Both the position numbers and the translations under genes were made by a program. Below, piece by piece: positions 35,972 to 45,739 of a stretch of DNA of 64,000 nt (position 1 is its first letter; every line of letters starts with the position of its first letter). The notes beneath the pieces are model-generated. The model was given only the letters and a program-made list of their open reading frames with translations. It was not told where the DNA came from and did not search any database. The DNA comes from Thiohalobacter sp. IOR34 (lineage in GTDB: Bacteria > Pseudomonadota > Gammaproteobacteria > Thiohalobacterales > Thiohalobacteraceae), in the NCBI RefSeq assembly GCF_030406045.1, contig NZ_CP128988.1:1027438-1091437 (forward strand), read 5' to 3'.

Positions 35972-36898
35972 ATGCATTCGAAAAAATCGAACATGAAACC
36001 CGGAATCAGCCTGGACGCGCTCGTCGTTCTCGATGCCATCGCCCGCCGTGGCAGCTTTGCGGCCGCCGCGGAAGAACTGCACCGCGTACCCTCGTCGGTG
36101 ACCTACGCCATCCAGAAGCTCGAGGACAGCCTGGGCGTGCAGCTTTTCGACCGCCGGGGCCATCGCGCTCACCTGACACCCGCAGGCCAAGCCCTGCTGC
36201 GCGAAGGGCGGGATCTCCTCACCCTGGCGGACGGGGTGGCGCGGAACGTCCGGCGGATCGCGACGGGATGGGAGGCTGAGCTTCGGATCGCCGTCGGCGA
36301 CCTGATTCCCTATGCCAAGGTGCTCGATCTGTGCGAGGCCTTTTATCGGGTCGCGCCGGACACCCGGTTGCGTCTGTACACCGAAGTACTGGGCGGCACC
36401 TGGGACGCACTGCTCTCGGGGCGGGCCGACCTGGTGATCGGCGCGCCCGGCGAAGGCCCGCCCGGCGGCGGCTACGCCCTCCACCCGCTGGGGGAGGTCG
36501 AGTTCGTGTTCGTGGTCGCGCCCCATCATCCCCTGGCCGGGGAAACGGAGCCCCTGCCCAACGACCTGATCCGCAGGCATCGCGCCGTCGCCGCCGCGGA
36601 CAGCTCCCGGGGGCTCCCGCCCAGGACGGTCGGCCTGTTGCCCGGTCAGAATGTGCTGACCGTGCCGGACCTGCAAACCAAGCGCGAGGCGCAGCGGCGG
36701 GGCCTGGGCGTGGGCCACCTGCCACGGCACATGATCGAGGAGGACCTGGCCGAAGGTCGCCTCGTCATCAAGGCCACCGAAGACGGCACCAGTATCCGGC
36801 ACAGGCTCTATTACGTCTGGCGCACCCGCCACCAGGGCAAGGCACTGGCCTGGTTCAGGGAGCGGTTGTGCGGGGAGGGGGTGGACTGGTTCTCGTGA
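35972..36898 (+). CDS. LysR-family transcriptional regulator
   Basis: 308 residues. N-terminal winged HTH (SLDALVVLDAIARRGSFAAAAEELHRVPSSVTYAIQKLEDSLG) and the LysR effector domain. The ATG at 35993 is an alternative start. It is divergent from the cytochrome b561-yceI operon, the usual position for its target. The 240-base region between them also contains GCCAAG-type and REP-like pieces near 35755-35865. Confidence 0.92.
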   Translation: MHSKKSNMKPGISLDALVVLDAIARRGSFAAAAEELHRVPSSVTYAIQKLEDSLGVQLFDRRGHRAHLTPAGQALLREGRDLLTLADGVARNVRRIATGWEAELRIAVGDLIPYAKVLDLCEAFYRVAPDTRLRLYTEVLGGTWDALLSGRADLVIGAPGEGPPGGGYALHPLGEVEFVFVVAPHHPLAGETEPLPNDLIRRHRAVAAADSSRGLPPRTVGLLPGQNVLTVPDLQTKREAQRRGLGVGHLPRHMIEEDLAEGRLVIKATEDGTSIRHRLYYVWRTRHQGKALAWFRERLCGEGVDWFS

Positions 36899-36971
36899 TG
36901 GGCTGGGGAAACTCTGGCCGCCAAGACGCCATGGCGTCAAGTTATTTTGTGAGCAAGCAACGAGCAAGCAA

Positions 36972-37140
36972 CGAGGGGCAGGTCTCACAATCTGACATGG
37001 GGCCCGGTTCCTCCCACTGTGGTATTGGAATGTGAGACCTGACCCCCGTATGTCTGCGTATGGGAATGTGAGACCTGACCCCCCTATGTGCGAGACCTGA
37101 CCCCCCTATGTGCGTGACCCCCCTATGTGCGCATCTCGGT
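36972..37140. repeat. GTCAGGTCTCACA inverted repeat with staircase of partial copies
   Basis: GGGGCAGGTCTCACA (about 36975) is complemented at 37031-37045 and then the right half is repeated in shrinking pieces (gtgagacctgaccccc, gagacctgacccccc, gtgacccccc) each followed by tatgtgc or tatgtctgcg. It is non-coding. Confidence 0.65.
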
Positions 37141-37154
37141 GATGTGCAGCCCCC

Positions 37155-37275
37155 GTAGGTCGGATTAGGCGCGCAGCGCCGTAATCCGACGCGCTTCCAC
37201 TGATGCATCGGAGACCACCGACGGATGTCGTGGAATCCCGTCGGGTTACGCCGCGTTGCGGCTAACCCGACCTAC
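37155..37275. repeat. family D REP pair
   Basis: GTAGGTCGGATTAGGCGCGC ... GCGGCTAACCCGACCTAC, inner spacer with an ACCACCGACGGATGTCGTGG motif. Confidence 0.85.
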
Positions 37276-37312
37276 GCAAGATCCACGGCCGTTGGCAATC
37301 CCACGTCTCCCG

Positions 37313-37430
37313 TAGGTCGGATTAGGCGCGCAGCGCCGTAATCCGACGTACTACCACCGAGGCATCCGAGGCCACCGACGGATGTCGTGGATCCCCGTCG
37401 GGTTACGCCCTCCGGGCTAACCCGACCTAC
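37313..37430. repeat. family D REP pair
   Basis: Same structure as the pair at 37155; lies 69 bases before the RAYT start. Confidence 0.85.
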
Positions 37431-37498
37431 GTATAATTACGTAGAATTATCGGTTACGACATGGTCAAGGACGACATCCACGCTTCAAGGAGGAAGCC

Positions 37499-38041
37499 AT
37501 GCAATACCGCCGTGCCTTCGTGCCCGGAGGGCGCTGGTTCTTCACCGTGGTCACCCACCGACGGAATGACCTGTTCACCACCGGCATCACCGTCCAATGG
37601 TTGCGTGACGCCTTCCGTAAGGTGATGCGCCGGCATCCCTTCACCATCGATGCCATCGTGATCCTCCCCGATCATCTCCATTGCATCTGGACCCTGCCAC
37701 CGGGCGATGCCGATTTCGCGCGCCGTTGGCGCCTGATCAAGACGGCATTCACCAAACGATGCATGGCGGAACCTTCGGAGGAGAAACCGGATCACGTACG
37801 TCCCTGCGAAGGAAAACGACCGGTCTGGCAACACCGCTATTGGGAACACCTGATCCGGGACGAGGCCGACTTTCGCGCCCATGTCGACTATATTCACTAC
37901 AACCCCGTACGTCATGGTTATGTGAGCCGGCCGGCGGACTGGGCCTGGTCGAGCTTTGGTCTGTATGTCCGCCGTGGCGTGCTGGCGCCGGATTGGGGCG
38001 CTTCCGGCATCCGTCTCCCGGAGACGGTGGGGCACGAATAA
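37499..38041 (+). CDS. REP-associated tyrosine transposase (RAYT, IS200-like Y1 HUH)
   Basis: 180 residues. HUH motif ILPDHLHCIWTLP, the conserved WEHLIRDEADFRAHVDYIHYNPVRHGY segment with the catalytic Tyr region, and WSSFGLYVRRGVL at the end. RAYTs are single-copy Y1 transposases that act on REP sequences next to them. Two family D REP pairs lie immediately upstream and two downstream (stop 38041, REP from 38043). A GGAGG site precedes the ATG. Confidence 0.93.
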   Translation: MQYRRAFVPGGRWFFTVVTHRRNDLFTTGITVQWLRDAFRKVMRRHPFTIDAIVILPDHLHCIWTLPPGDADFARRWRLIKTAFTKRCMAEPSEEKPDHVRPCEGKRPVWQHRYWEHLIRDEADFRAHVDYIHYNPVRHGYVSRPADWAWSSFGLYVRRGVLAPDWGASGIRLPETVGHE

Positions 38042-38042
38042 C

Positions 38043-38163
38043 GTAGGTCGGATTAGGCGCTCCGCGCCGTAATCCGACGTATTACCACCGAGGCATCCGA
38101 GGCCACCGACGGATTTCGTGGAACCCCGTCGGGTTACGCCGCTTCGCGGCTAACCCGACCTAC
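38043..38163. repeat. family D REP pair
   Basis: Begins two bases after the RAYT stop. Same arrangement as the upstream pairs. Confidence 0.85.
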
Positions 38164-38199
38164 GCAAGATCCCCGGCCGTTGGCAATCCCACGGACCTC

Positions 38200-38319
38200 G
38201 TAGGTCGGATTAGGTGCGGGAGCACCGTAATCCGACGTACTTCCACCGAGGCATCGGAGGCCACCGACGGGTTTCGTGGAATTCCGTCGGGTTACGCCCT
38301 CCGGGCTAACCCGACCTAC
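38200..38319. repeat. family D REP pair
   Basis: Last of the four pairs around the RAYT gene. It is followed to about 38420 by ATAACGAGGGTCA repeats and a GGTCAGGTCTCACAAT half-site; 38421-38538 hold nothing I recognise. Confidence 0.85.
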
Positions 38320-38538
38320 GGAAGATCCACGGCCGTTCGCGATCCCACAAGAATAACGAGGGTCAAATAACGAGGAATAACGAGGGTCAGAATAACGAGG
38401 GTCAGGTCTCACAATACAACACGGCGGGAAGATTGTGATTTTCGGAATCAGTCAGGAAATGTGAGGCTTGGCTTCTCCTGCCGGGGTGGTGGGATGAGAG
38501 AACGGACCTCCCTGTGACTGTCGTATCAGGAACAAAAT

Positions 38539-41500
38539 CTACGGTGAGCTGGCACTTCTGAAAAAGCCGTACCATATCCGGTAGTCCGCATAGGTAATGC
38601 ACCCGTCGTGGTCATAGTCCGCCCGGGAAACGTCCGTGCCCTTTCGACCGCCGCTATTGCACCGACCCAGGAGGGAGCGGATGATCAGGTAGTCGTCACC
38701 ATTCAGAATGCCATCGCCATTGAGGTCGCCGGCAACCTCAGGATTTGGATCACAGGCATCACCCGTGCCGTCTCCGTCCCTGTCAGCCTGATCAGGGTTG
38801 ACGCGGCTGGGACAGTTGTCTCTGGTGTTCGGGATGCGGTCGCCATCCCGGTCCGGGTCACAGGCGTCGCCCGTGCCGTCGCCGTCGCTGTCCCACTGAC
38901 CGGGATTCGGTGTCCTGGGGCAGTTGTCCAGTCTGCCGATCCCGAAGTTGGCAATCCCGTCGCCGTCCAGGTCAGGGTCACACGGGTCTCCCATGCCGTC
39001 ATTGTCCATGTCTTTCTGATCCGGATTGGATACCCTCGGACAATTGTCCAGATCGTTGCTGACACCATCCCCGTCTGTATCCTCGTCACAGGCGTCGCCC
39101 AGCCCGTCACCGTCGGTATCGGTCTGGGCCTGGTTGGAAATCGTGGGACAGTTGTCCAGGTCATCGGGCACGCTATCCCCGTCACCGTCCGCTGCGGGAT
39201 CGACGATCAGGGTAGTGGATCGGGCGGCGTTGTTTCTGGGGTCCTTGTCCGGCTCGTTGGCGGTTACCATGGCGCGATTCTCCGCCTGGCCGGGCAGATC
39301 CGCCGTGGTGACGACGGTTACCGTGGCGCTGTCCCCTGGGGCGAGTGTACCGAGGTCGCAGGCGAGCTTGGTCGTGCGCAATGCCAGGGGCAGTGTCGAG
39401 CATTCACCCTGACTCGGAGAAACGTTCAGGAAACCGGTCTTCAGGGATGGATAGTCAAGAAGGCGGACACCTGTGGCTTCCGTCGAACCGAGGTTGCGGA
39501 CGGTCAACCGGTAGTCCAGCTTGTCTTCGCCGATCAGGACCCTGGCGAGGTTTACCGAGTTTTCCAGATCCAGGTCCACATCCGGGCTCGTTTGTGACGG
39601 ACACGGCGGCTCAGTGATCTTCAGCCGGGTCTGGTTCATGAACAGGCCGACGGCATCGTCGCCGACGCGTTGCACAATGCCGGATGGCCAGTGGATCTCC
39701 AGGGTGGAAATGATTGTGGTGCGGCTGCCTGGCCGGAAGGGAATCCCGAAGTGGACGGTGAGAGTGTCCTGGGACAGATAGCCGCCACCGCTCCTCAGTT
39801 CCCGGTACTGGTCATGGGTACGGACCTGACCGTCGCGTGACGGACCCCTGGTTTCTCCGCCGCTGTCGGCTGGTGGCAGGAAACCGGAGAAGGGATCCAG
39901 TTCGGCAAAGAAGCCACCCCTGGGGTTGCCGGGTGCAGGGGATGCGCCACCCAGGGGTGGCAGCCCGCTGCCGATGCCACGCGGATCACCGAGGAGGAAG
40001 CCGAAGGGCATGCCGGCACCCAGATCGGGTGCACCTGTGTGGCCGATGAAGATCTGCGGGGGCTGAGTCGGAGCAGAGGGCAGTGAGGGACCCACGTCCG
40101 GAACGCCGGGGATATTGTCGGTGGATCGTCTGACATCCCCGAAATCGACGCCGGCCGTTTCCGTGATGGTGATCGCCCTGGTTTGCAGATGGAGACGGGC
40201 GCCGATCGCGGACCGGTTGGAACAAGTACCCACCAGATCGACTTCCAGCCACGGTTGCCCTGAACCGGACAGGTTGGTCAGCAAACGGTCCTGTGGTCCG
40301 CCCTGCAGGCGCAGGTTCCCGATATAGAGATCCAGGTCGCCGTCGTTGTCGTAGTCGCCCCAGGCCGCGCCACGGCCGAACCCGGGATCGGCGACGCGGC
40401 TCTCTCCACCCACTTCGACGAAGCCGGAAGCGGTGTTCTCGAACAGCCTGTTTCTGGATCCATGGTTGACCAGGTAAAGATCCAGGTCGCCGTCATTGTC
40501 GAAGTCGGCCCAGGAGACGCTGCGTCCGGGGCCTGCGTCGTCCAGCGGCGGTCGGGTGACATCCTGGAAACGCCAGTGGCCGTTGTCGTCCGGACCCAGG
40601 TTGTGGTACAGCCGGTTGGCAACGCCGTCGTTGGACAGGTAGAGATCCTGCAGGCCGTCGTTGTCATAGTCGCCCCAGGCGATGCCCATGGTGGGTGCCG
40701 TGTCCAGGGTCCCCAACACAGCCTGTGTGACGTCGGTGAACTGCCCCCCACCGTCGTTGCGTAGCAGGCGATTTGTCTCCCCATCGTTGGTCAGGAACAG
40801 ATCCGGGTCGCCGTCGTTGTCGTAGTCGGCCCAGCTCGCACCGGTGCCGGGACCGTCATCGCCCAGCGGGCCGGTGGTCGTCTCCACGAACGTACCGCCT
40901 CCGGTATTGCGGAACAGTCGGTTGGCGGCACCATGATTGACCAGGTAGATGTCTACCAGTCCATCACCGTCGTAGTCCACCCAGGACACGCTTCGTCCAG
41001 GCCCCGGGTCGGCCAGCAGTGAGGGGGTGACATCGACGAAGTAACCGTCGTCGTTTCGATACAATCTGTTGGCTGTTCCATCGTTGGCGACATAGGCATC
41101 GAGGTCGCCGTCGTTGTCGTAATCCGCGAAGGCGATGCCATAACCCCTGTCCAGCGGTCCAGTGATCCCTCTTTCGTCGGTGGCATCATCGAACGACCGC
41201 CCATTGGGGGCAGAAGCATCCGGCAGATTGATGAACAGGTGGTCGAGGGGCGAGGTTGCCCGGAGACCGTCGTTGCTCACATAGAGATCCGGGGCACCGT
41301 CGCCGTCTATATCCGCCCAGGCGACCCCGTTACCCGCGCGGGGTGCATGCCGCTCGGTGAGCAGATTGCTGGCATCGGCGAAGCCGCACTGGTTGGTGCG
41401 ATCCGGGAACGATGGGCAGAGATCGCAGGCATCGGTGATGCCATCGTCGTCTCCGTCGTCCGGAGTGTCGCCCATGGCATTGGCAAACGGGACGGAACAA

Positions 41501-42567
41501 CGCCGCATGTCCGCGACCAGCGCATCCCACCACTGCCAGAACGTCTGTTGCCAAAGATCACTGCGGCAGGTTTCGCTGCTCCCGGGGTCGATCAGGGTGC
41601 GGGTGACGGGGGTGCCAGCCACCGTCCACTGGCTCTCTGCCAGACTGCAGGGCGCCGTGGACGTGCGTAGTTGCTGCTGGCGTTCCAGATCCACCTCCTG
41701 GAGCATCAGGTAATAGAGGGCGGCGTCCACGGGTTGGTCGAAACCCTGTCCCCAGTCGCCGATTCGCTTGCTGAAGAATTGCTGGATCAGGTCATTGAGA
41801 TTCGACATGTCTGGGACGGGGACCAGCCTGCGTCCGTCCATGAAGTCCGGGAAGTCGAGGTTCGTAAGCAACTCCCAGGCTGGGTCGGAACGGATAGCCC
41901 ACAGCCGGTGAAACCGGCCTTTGCCTTCCGCGCGCTGCGGCGTCAGGGCGTCGTACTCGCAGTACAGGCCGGTGTCGGTAGTGCAGAAGATTCCCAAGGC
42001 CGTTTCCCGGCAGTAATCCTGCCCGGCGAAGGTGCTGGCAGACCAGTTCTTGACGATATCGGCTACGCCGGTCCGGCGGACACTGGGTGAGCGGAAGGCC
42101 GCGAAGGCCTGGGGCGTGTTCCGCAGTCCGTTCCAGTACATCAACGCGGCGGCCTGGCATTTCAGTCCTCTGGCAGGATCCCACGCCTCCTCACAAAGGG
42201 TGAACATGTCGTCGAGCATCTGGTCGTCGCATTCTTCCCTTGTCTTGTCGTAGGTATATGCGCCATGGCGGTAACAATAATCATGGGTGACGCAGGCATC
42301 GTGAAAGAATTCATTTGGCAGCTTGGTGCCGGGCATGTCGGTAGTCAAATAGACCGTGAGGCTGAGGATGCCCGGGTTTGAACAAGCCAGCCCGGAATCC
42401 TCTGGGTCAATGTCTATCACTTCGGACGGCCCATAACGGCCCGAATAGTCGAGCAGGCCGCATTGCCACCAAGGATTGGCGGAAACGGCGCCGGCGATCA
42501 GCAGTGTGGCGATACTTGCCACTTTGGTGAGCCAAGGTAGCGGCTTGCTGAGACATGCCATGTTCAT
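38539..42567 (-). CDS. giant secreted multidomain protein: phospholipase A2-like, VCBS, ASPIC/UnbV, DUF11, TSP3 and dockerin-like
   Basis: 1342 residues. Signal peptide ends near residue 30 ([11 protein letters not shown]). A phospholipase A2-like domain follows: [16 protein letters not shown] with His95-Asp96, then [13 protein letters not shown]. About residues 385-800 hold a TSP3-like segment and seven VCBS/FG-GAP repeats of the type [18 protein letters not shown]. Two halves of an ASPIC/UnbV domain ([32 protein letters not shown]...[13 protein letters not shown]) are separated by a Pro/Gly-rich insert. A DUF11 domain, four TSP3 calcium repeats and a C-terminal dockerin-like pair of EF-hands ([26 protein letters not shown]) complete it. 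Predicted calcium-binding, extracellular. Start codon has GAAGGA upstream. Confidence 0.85.
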   Translation of the reverse strand: MNMACLSKPLPWLTKVASIATLLIAGAVSANPWWQCGLLDYSGRYGPSEVIDIDPEDSGLACSNPGILSLTVYLTTDMPGTKLPNEFFHDACVTHDYCYRHGAYTYDKTREECDDQMLDDMFTLCEEAWDPARGLKCQAAALMYWNGLRNTPQAFAAFRSPSVRRTGVADIVKNWSASTFAGQDYCRETALGIFCTTDTGLYCEYDALTPQRAEGKGRFHRLWAIRSDPAWELLTNLDFPDFMDGRRLVPVPDMSNLNDLIQQFFSKRIGDWGQGFDQPVDAALYYLMLQEVDLERQQQLRTSTAPCSLAESQWTVAGTPVTRTLIDPGSSETCRSDLWQQTFWQWWDALVADMRRCSVPFANAMGDTPDDGDDDGITDACDLCPSFPDRTNQCGFADASNLLTERHAPRAGNGVAWADIDGDGAPDLYVSNDGLRATSPLDHLFINLPDASAPNGRSFDDATDERGITGPLDRGYGIAFADYDNDGDLDAYVANDGTANRLYRNDDGYFVDVTPSLLADPGPGRSVSWVDYDGDGLVDIYLVNHGAANRLFRNTGGGTFVETTTGPLGDDGPGTGASWADYDNDGDPDLFLTNDGETNRLLRNDGGGQFTDVTQAVLGTLDTAPTMGIAWGDYDNDGLQDLYLSNDGVANRLYHNLGPDDNGHWRFQDVTRPPLDDAGPGRSVSWADFDNDGDLDLYLVNHGSRNRLFENTASGFVEVGGESRVADPGFGRGAAWGDYDNDGDLDLYIGNLRLQGGPQDRLLTNLSGSGQPWLEVDLVGTCSNRSAIGARLHLQTRAITITETAGVDFGDVRRSTDNIPGVPDVGPSLPSAPTQPPQIFIGHTGAPDLGAGMPFGFLLGDPRGIGSGLPPLGGASPAPGNPRGGFFAELDPFSGFLPPADSGGETRGPSRDGQVRTHDQYRELRSGGGYLSQDTLTVHFGIPFRPGSRTTIISTLEIHWPSGIVQRVGDDAVGLFMNQTRLKITEPPCPSQTSPDVDLDLENSVNLARVLIGEDKLDYRLTVRNLGSTEATGVRLLDYPSLKTGFLNVSPSQGECSTLPLALRTTKLACDLGTLAPGDSATVTVVTTADLPGQAENRAMVTANEPDKDPRNNAARSTTLIVDPAADGDGDSVPDDLDNCPTISNQAQTDTDGDGLGDACDEDTDGDGVSNDLDNCPRVSNPDQKDMDNDGMGDPCDPDLDGDGIANFGIGRLDNCPRTPNPGQWDSDGDGTGDACDPDRDGDRIPNTRDNCPSRVNPDQADRDGDGTGDACDPNPEVAGDLNGDGILNGDDYLIIRSLLGRCNSGGRKGTDVSRADYDHDGCITYADYRIWYGFFRSASSP

Positions 42568-42605
42568 TTCGGCAATCCTTCCACGGGTTCATCCTGCAGG
42601 CCACG

Positions 42606-43238
42606 TCATTGTGTGTTTCGTTGGCCTCGGGCGGTTCGGGGTAGTCTGTGTCGGACCAGACCCAAGCCGCCGAGCGCCATCAGTAGTGGCGTCGACGGCT
42701 CAGGGACGGTCCCGGTCGATCCGGCACCTTCGACGTTTACAGTCATATATGTCTCAATGCCTGTCGGGAAGGGTGATAAAAAGGTGATCAACCCTTCATT
42801 CGGATCCGAGGGGTCCGAGGTGATTCCGAGAGTGAAGATCCCTGACAAGCTGGCCTCGAAGTCAAGTCGGGCGAGCAGTATGTTGTCGCCCGATACGCCC
42901 GGAAAGGCTGAGCCGGCGACTTGGGTGAGCGATAGCGCCGACGAGTCATCATGAAATGCTGATCCCACGGTGGCTCCGGTGAAGTTGATGCCGGTCGGGG
43001 GCATTAGGATGTCGAACCCGAAGGCAAGGAGCTCGTCGGGTCCCCACAGGAAATGGACATCGGTTATGCCATCGGCGTACACGTCAACACTGAAGGCCGA
43101 GCCTGTCGACACGGTAGTGGCGGAGGGTTCCAGCCGCGTAATGGGTATCGCGCTGACCTGGGTTGTCACCAAAAGGCTTGCGGCAAGGCAGCCGACGATC
43201 AGCATGACGTGTCTGGGAAATATCGAAGCAGTTTGCAT
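42606..43238 (-). CDS. PEP-CTERM sorting-domain protein
   Basis: 210 residues. AAGGTGG precedes the ATG at 43238. A signal peptide (VMLIVGCLAASLLVTTQVSA) leads to a cohesin-like or Ig-like beta domain (TVSTGSAFSVDVYADGITDVHFL) and ends in VPEPSTPLLMALGGLGLV followed by a basic tail with Arg residues, the exosortase-recognised tripartite signal. It is expected to be exported and processed at the surface. An IS copy inserted 34 bases upstream of its start. Confidence 0.85.
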   Translation of the reverse strand: MQTASIFPRHVMLIVGCLAASLLVTTQVSAIPITRLEPSATTVSTGSAFSVDVYADGITDVHFLWGPDELLAFGFDILMPPTGINFTGATVGSAFHDDSSALSLTQVAGSAFPGVSGDNILLARLDFEASLSGIFTLGITSDPSDPNEGLITFLSPFPTGIETYMTVNVEGAGSTGTVPEPSTPLLMALGGLGLVRHRLPRTARGQRNTQ

Positions 43239-43280
43239 GGGAGCCACCTTTTTGTGCCCTTCTTCGTTTATAAGCAGTAT

Positions 43281-44613
43281 CACTAGTGTCCGGAAAAACC
43301 GTTCTTCTTTGTCGCTAACTCATTGTTAATACGAGAGTAATATGCCATTTTCGCCTGTCACCGACTTGAACTGGCCATTGGGCCAGGGGCACGCTTTAGC
43401 CCGGTATCCCGGGTCGGAGCGGTCAAGTCATGTACACAGGCAAACTCGTGTTCGCACAGGCGATGGATCATCTGCCTTTGCACACCCTTCGGCGCTGCAT
43501 CCAGCGCTACAACGGCAACCGCCACGTAAAACGCTTCAGCTGCCAGGATCAGTACCGGTGCATGGCCTTCGCACAACTCACCTACCGGGAGAGCCTGCGC
43601 GATATAGAGGCCTGCCTCAATGCCCAAAGCAACAAGCTCTACCACATGGGTATTCGCTCTCGCGTAGCCCGCAGTACCCTGGCCGAGGCCAACGAAAAAC
43701 GCGACTGGCGGATCTACGCAGACTTTGCCCAGTCGCTGATCCAAATCGCACGACGGCTTTATGCCGACGAGGAACTCGGGCTCGAACTCGACAACACGGT
43801 CTACGCGCTCGACGCCACCACCATCGACCTTTGCCTGTCGGTCTTTCCCTGGGCTCGCTTCCGGCGAACCAGGGCGGCTGTCAAGCTGCATACCCTGCTC
43901 GATCTACGAGGCAATATCCCCTCGTTTATCCATATCTCCGATGGAAAACTCCACGATGTCAACGTGTTCGACCTGCTATTGCCAGAGCCCGGAGCCTTCT
44001 ACGTCATGGACCGCGGCTATACAGACTTCGAGCGTCTCCATCAGCTCCACCATGCGTCGGCTTTTTTCGTCATTCGCGCCAAGTCCAACCTGAAATTCCG
44101 TCGGATCTACTCTCATCCCGTGGACAAGAACTCCGGCCTGCGTTGCGACCAAACCGTAGCGCTGACCGGGTTCTATACCGCCCAGTACTATCCCGACCGA
44201 CTACGCCGGATCAAATATTACGATGCCGAGACCGACAAGCGGTTGGTCTTTCTGACCAACAACTTCAGCATTCCGGCGATCACTATCACCGAGCTTTATC
44301 GCTATCGCTGGCAGGTGGAGCTGTTCTTCAAATGGATCAAGCAGCACCTGCGAATCAAGTCGTTTTTCGGTACCTCGGAGAATGCCGTCAAGACTCAGGT
44401 CTGGATCGCCGTCTCCGTCTATGTGCTGGTCGCCATCATCAAGAAGCGTCTCAATATCCAGGCCAGCCTCTACTCGATACTACAGATTCTGAGTGTGACC
44501 GCTTTCGAAACAACATCAATAGATCAACTACTTACAAGATGCGACCAAGCAATAAGCGATGCAAATTTCAGTAACCAGTTGAATCTATTTGACTAATATT
44601 CCGGACACTAGTG
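43281..44613 (+). mobile_element. IS4-family insertion sequence, 1333 bp, with 9-bp target duplication
   Basis: Perfect 15-bp terminal inverted repeats CACTAGTGTCCGGAA (43281-43295) and its complement (44599-44613) bound one intact transposase gene. The flanks carry the direct repeat AAGCAGTAT at 43272-43280 and 44614-44622, marking a recent insertion. Only one copy lies in the window. Confidence 0.93.
43430..44596 (+). CDS. IS4-family DDE transposase
   Basis: 388 residues. DDE triad context: YALDATTIDLCL (Asp), FYVMDRGYTDFERL (Asp) and the IS4 signature YRYRWQVELFFKWIKQH (Y-x2-R-x3-E-x6-K). An N-terminal helical domain of the DUF4372 type (MDHLPLHTLRRCIQRYNGNRHVK) is present. It is full length with no frameshift, so the element could be active. 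Confidence 0.95.
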   Translation: MYTGKLVFAQAMDHLPLHTLRRCIQRYNGNRHVKRFSCQDQYRCMAFAQLTYRESLRDIEACLNAQSNKLYHMGIRSRVARSTLAEANEKRDWRIYADFAQSLIQIARRLYADEELGLELDNTVYALDATTIDLCLSVFPWARFRRTRAAVKLHTLLDLRGNIPSFIHISDGKLHDVNVFDLLLPEPGAFYVMDRGYTDFERLHQLHHASAFFVIRAKSNLKFRRIYSHPVDKNSGLRCDQTVALTGFYTAQYYPDRLRRIKYYDAETDKRLVFLTNNFSIPAITITELYRYRWQVELFFKWIKQHLRIKSFFGTSENAVKTQVWIAVSVYVLVAIIKKRLNIQASLYSILQILSVTAFETTSIDQLLTRCDQAISDANFSNQLNLFD

Positions 44614-44720
44614 AAGCAGTATAGGATGTCATGCTTGGGGGCGGTGTCCCCGGATATGGGTACAAGGGGCGAGACTATTGGGCTCGGTTAGCTGTTGGCC
44701 CGCTTCCGCAGTGACACCAG

Positions 44721-44795
44721 ATAGCGGCAGGAACAGGCGGACGCGGCTGCACTCGCCCGGGGCACTGTCGATCACCACCCTGGCGTCGCTGTGGT
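44721..44795 (-). pseudogene. remnant of a sensor histidine kinase C-terminus
   Basis: On the minus strand these bases read ARVVIDSAPGECSRVRLFLP, nearly the same as ARLEIDSAPGEGTCVRLFLP at the end of the intact kinase encoded at 45740-47635. No start or upstream part of a gene remains. It is a relic of a duplicated kinase, perhaps cut off by rearrangement around the CTERM genes. Confidence 0.7.
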
Positions 44796-44840
44796 GTTGG
44801 AATGTGTAGCCTGATCTCCGCTCTTCGTTCTAGTGTCCGA

Positions 44841-45566
44841 TCAGGCTGCGGCGCTGTCGTTTCCGAATCGGAACCGTGGCAGGCGGCCGATGGCCGCCAG
44901 GCCGAAGAGGCCGCTGCCGAACAGCCAGAATGCGGCCGGCAGGGGCACGACGGTTTCGAACGAGGCCGCGGAGAAGATGGCCTTGCCGTATACGTAATCC
45001 GGCGCGGAAAGGGTGGGGCTATAGAAGTTGCCCGTGCGTCCGAGGTCGTAGATGTCGCCGCGTTCGTCGCTGTAGGAATTGACCAGTTCATATGCATCCA
45101 GGATGCCGTCTGACAGGCCAACCACATAGGGTTGCCCACCCTCGGGTACCACTGTGGCGAAGTTGGTCATGACGCGCGTGATGCCGATGGTCGGGAAGCC
45201 GTAGACGCTGCCCCAGGGTGTCAGTTTGCCCGGCGGTATCCAGTCGATGGGCACGGTCTGGGTCGGCAAGTACCGTGTCGTCACGCCGTCGATGTCGGTC
45301 GGGGGCCAGGTGTAGGGGTCGTAGTAAACGCCCCTGTAGTCCCCCATGCCATCCGGCATGACCAGATCCCATGTGCCTGATGCCCCGAGGTAGGAGATTT
45401 CCAGGAGAGTCATAGTGTCGGGGACATAGTACTGGCCATAGGTATAGCTCTCCGAGTCCACGTAGTTCCAGCCAAAGAAAGTGTCCACGAAGACGGCCTC
45501 CGCGGGCGGCGTCATTCCAAGGATGGCCAGGGCGGTGGCCGTGGCGATCGTTGTCCGTGTTTTCAT
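44841..45566 (-). CDS. VPLPA-CTERM sorting-domain protein
   Basis: 241 residues. Signal peptide (TIATATALAILGMTPPAEA), a Tyr/Trp-rich secreted domain (VDTFFGWNYVDSESYTYGQYYV...), and the C-terminal VPLPAAFWLFGSGLFGLAAI with RLPRFRF after it, the VPLPA variant of the PEP-CTERM exosortase signal. A GAGGAGGAGA ribosome-binding site precedes the ATG. The secreted domain is not recognised. Confidence 0.87.
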   Translation of the reverse strand: MKTRTTIATATALAILGMTPPAEAVFVDTFFGWNYVDSESYTYGQYYVPDTMTLLEISYLGASGTWDLVMPDGMGDYRGVYYDPYTWPPTDIDGVTTRYLPTQTVPIDWIPPGKLTPWGSVYGFPTIGITRVMTNFATVVPEGGQPYVVGLSDGILDAYELVNSYSDERGDIYDLGRTGNFYSPTLSAPDYVYGKAIFSAASFETVVPLPAAFWLFGSGLFGLAAIGRLPRFRFGNDSAAA

Positions 45567-45739
45567 CGTCTCCTCCTCGCAAATGTGCGGATGCCTTGTT
45601 CGAATGGGGACGCAACGGCCCTGTCAGTATTTATAGGCCAGGAGAAGGGTTTTCCGGTATCCCGTAAATGGGGGACAAGCGCCGGGGGAGGCGGGTGAGG
45701 TGGGTGCCCGGGAAGGCGGGAGAAGGGGGATGCCGCGGT

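Noticed and set aside
44675-45139. Minus-strand 154-codon frame
   Set aside because: Out of frame with both the VPLPA-CTERM gene and the kinase remnant; a chance frame.
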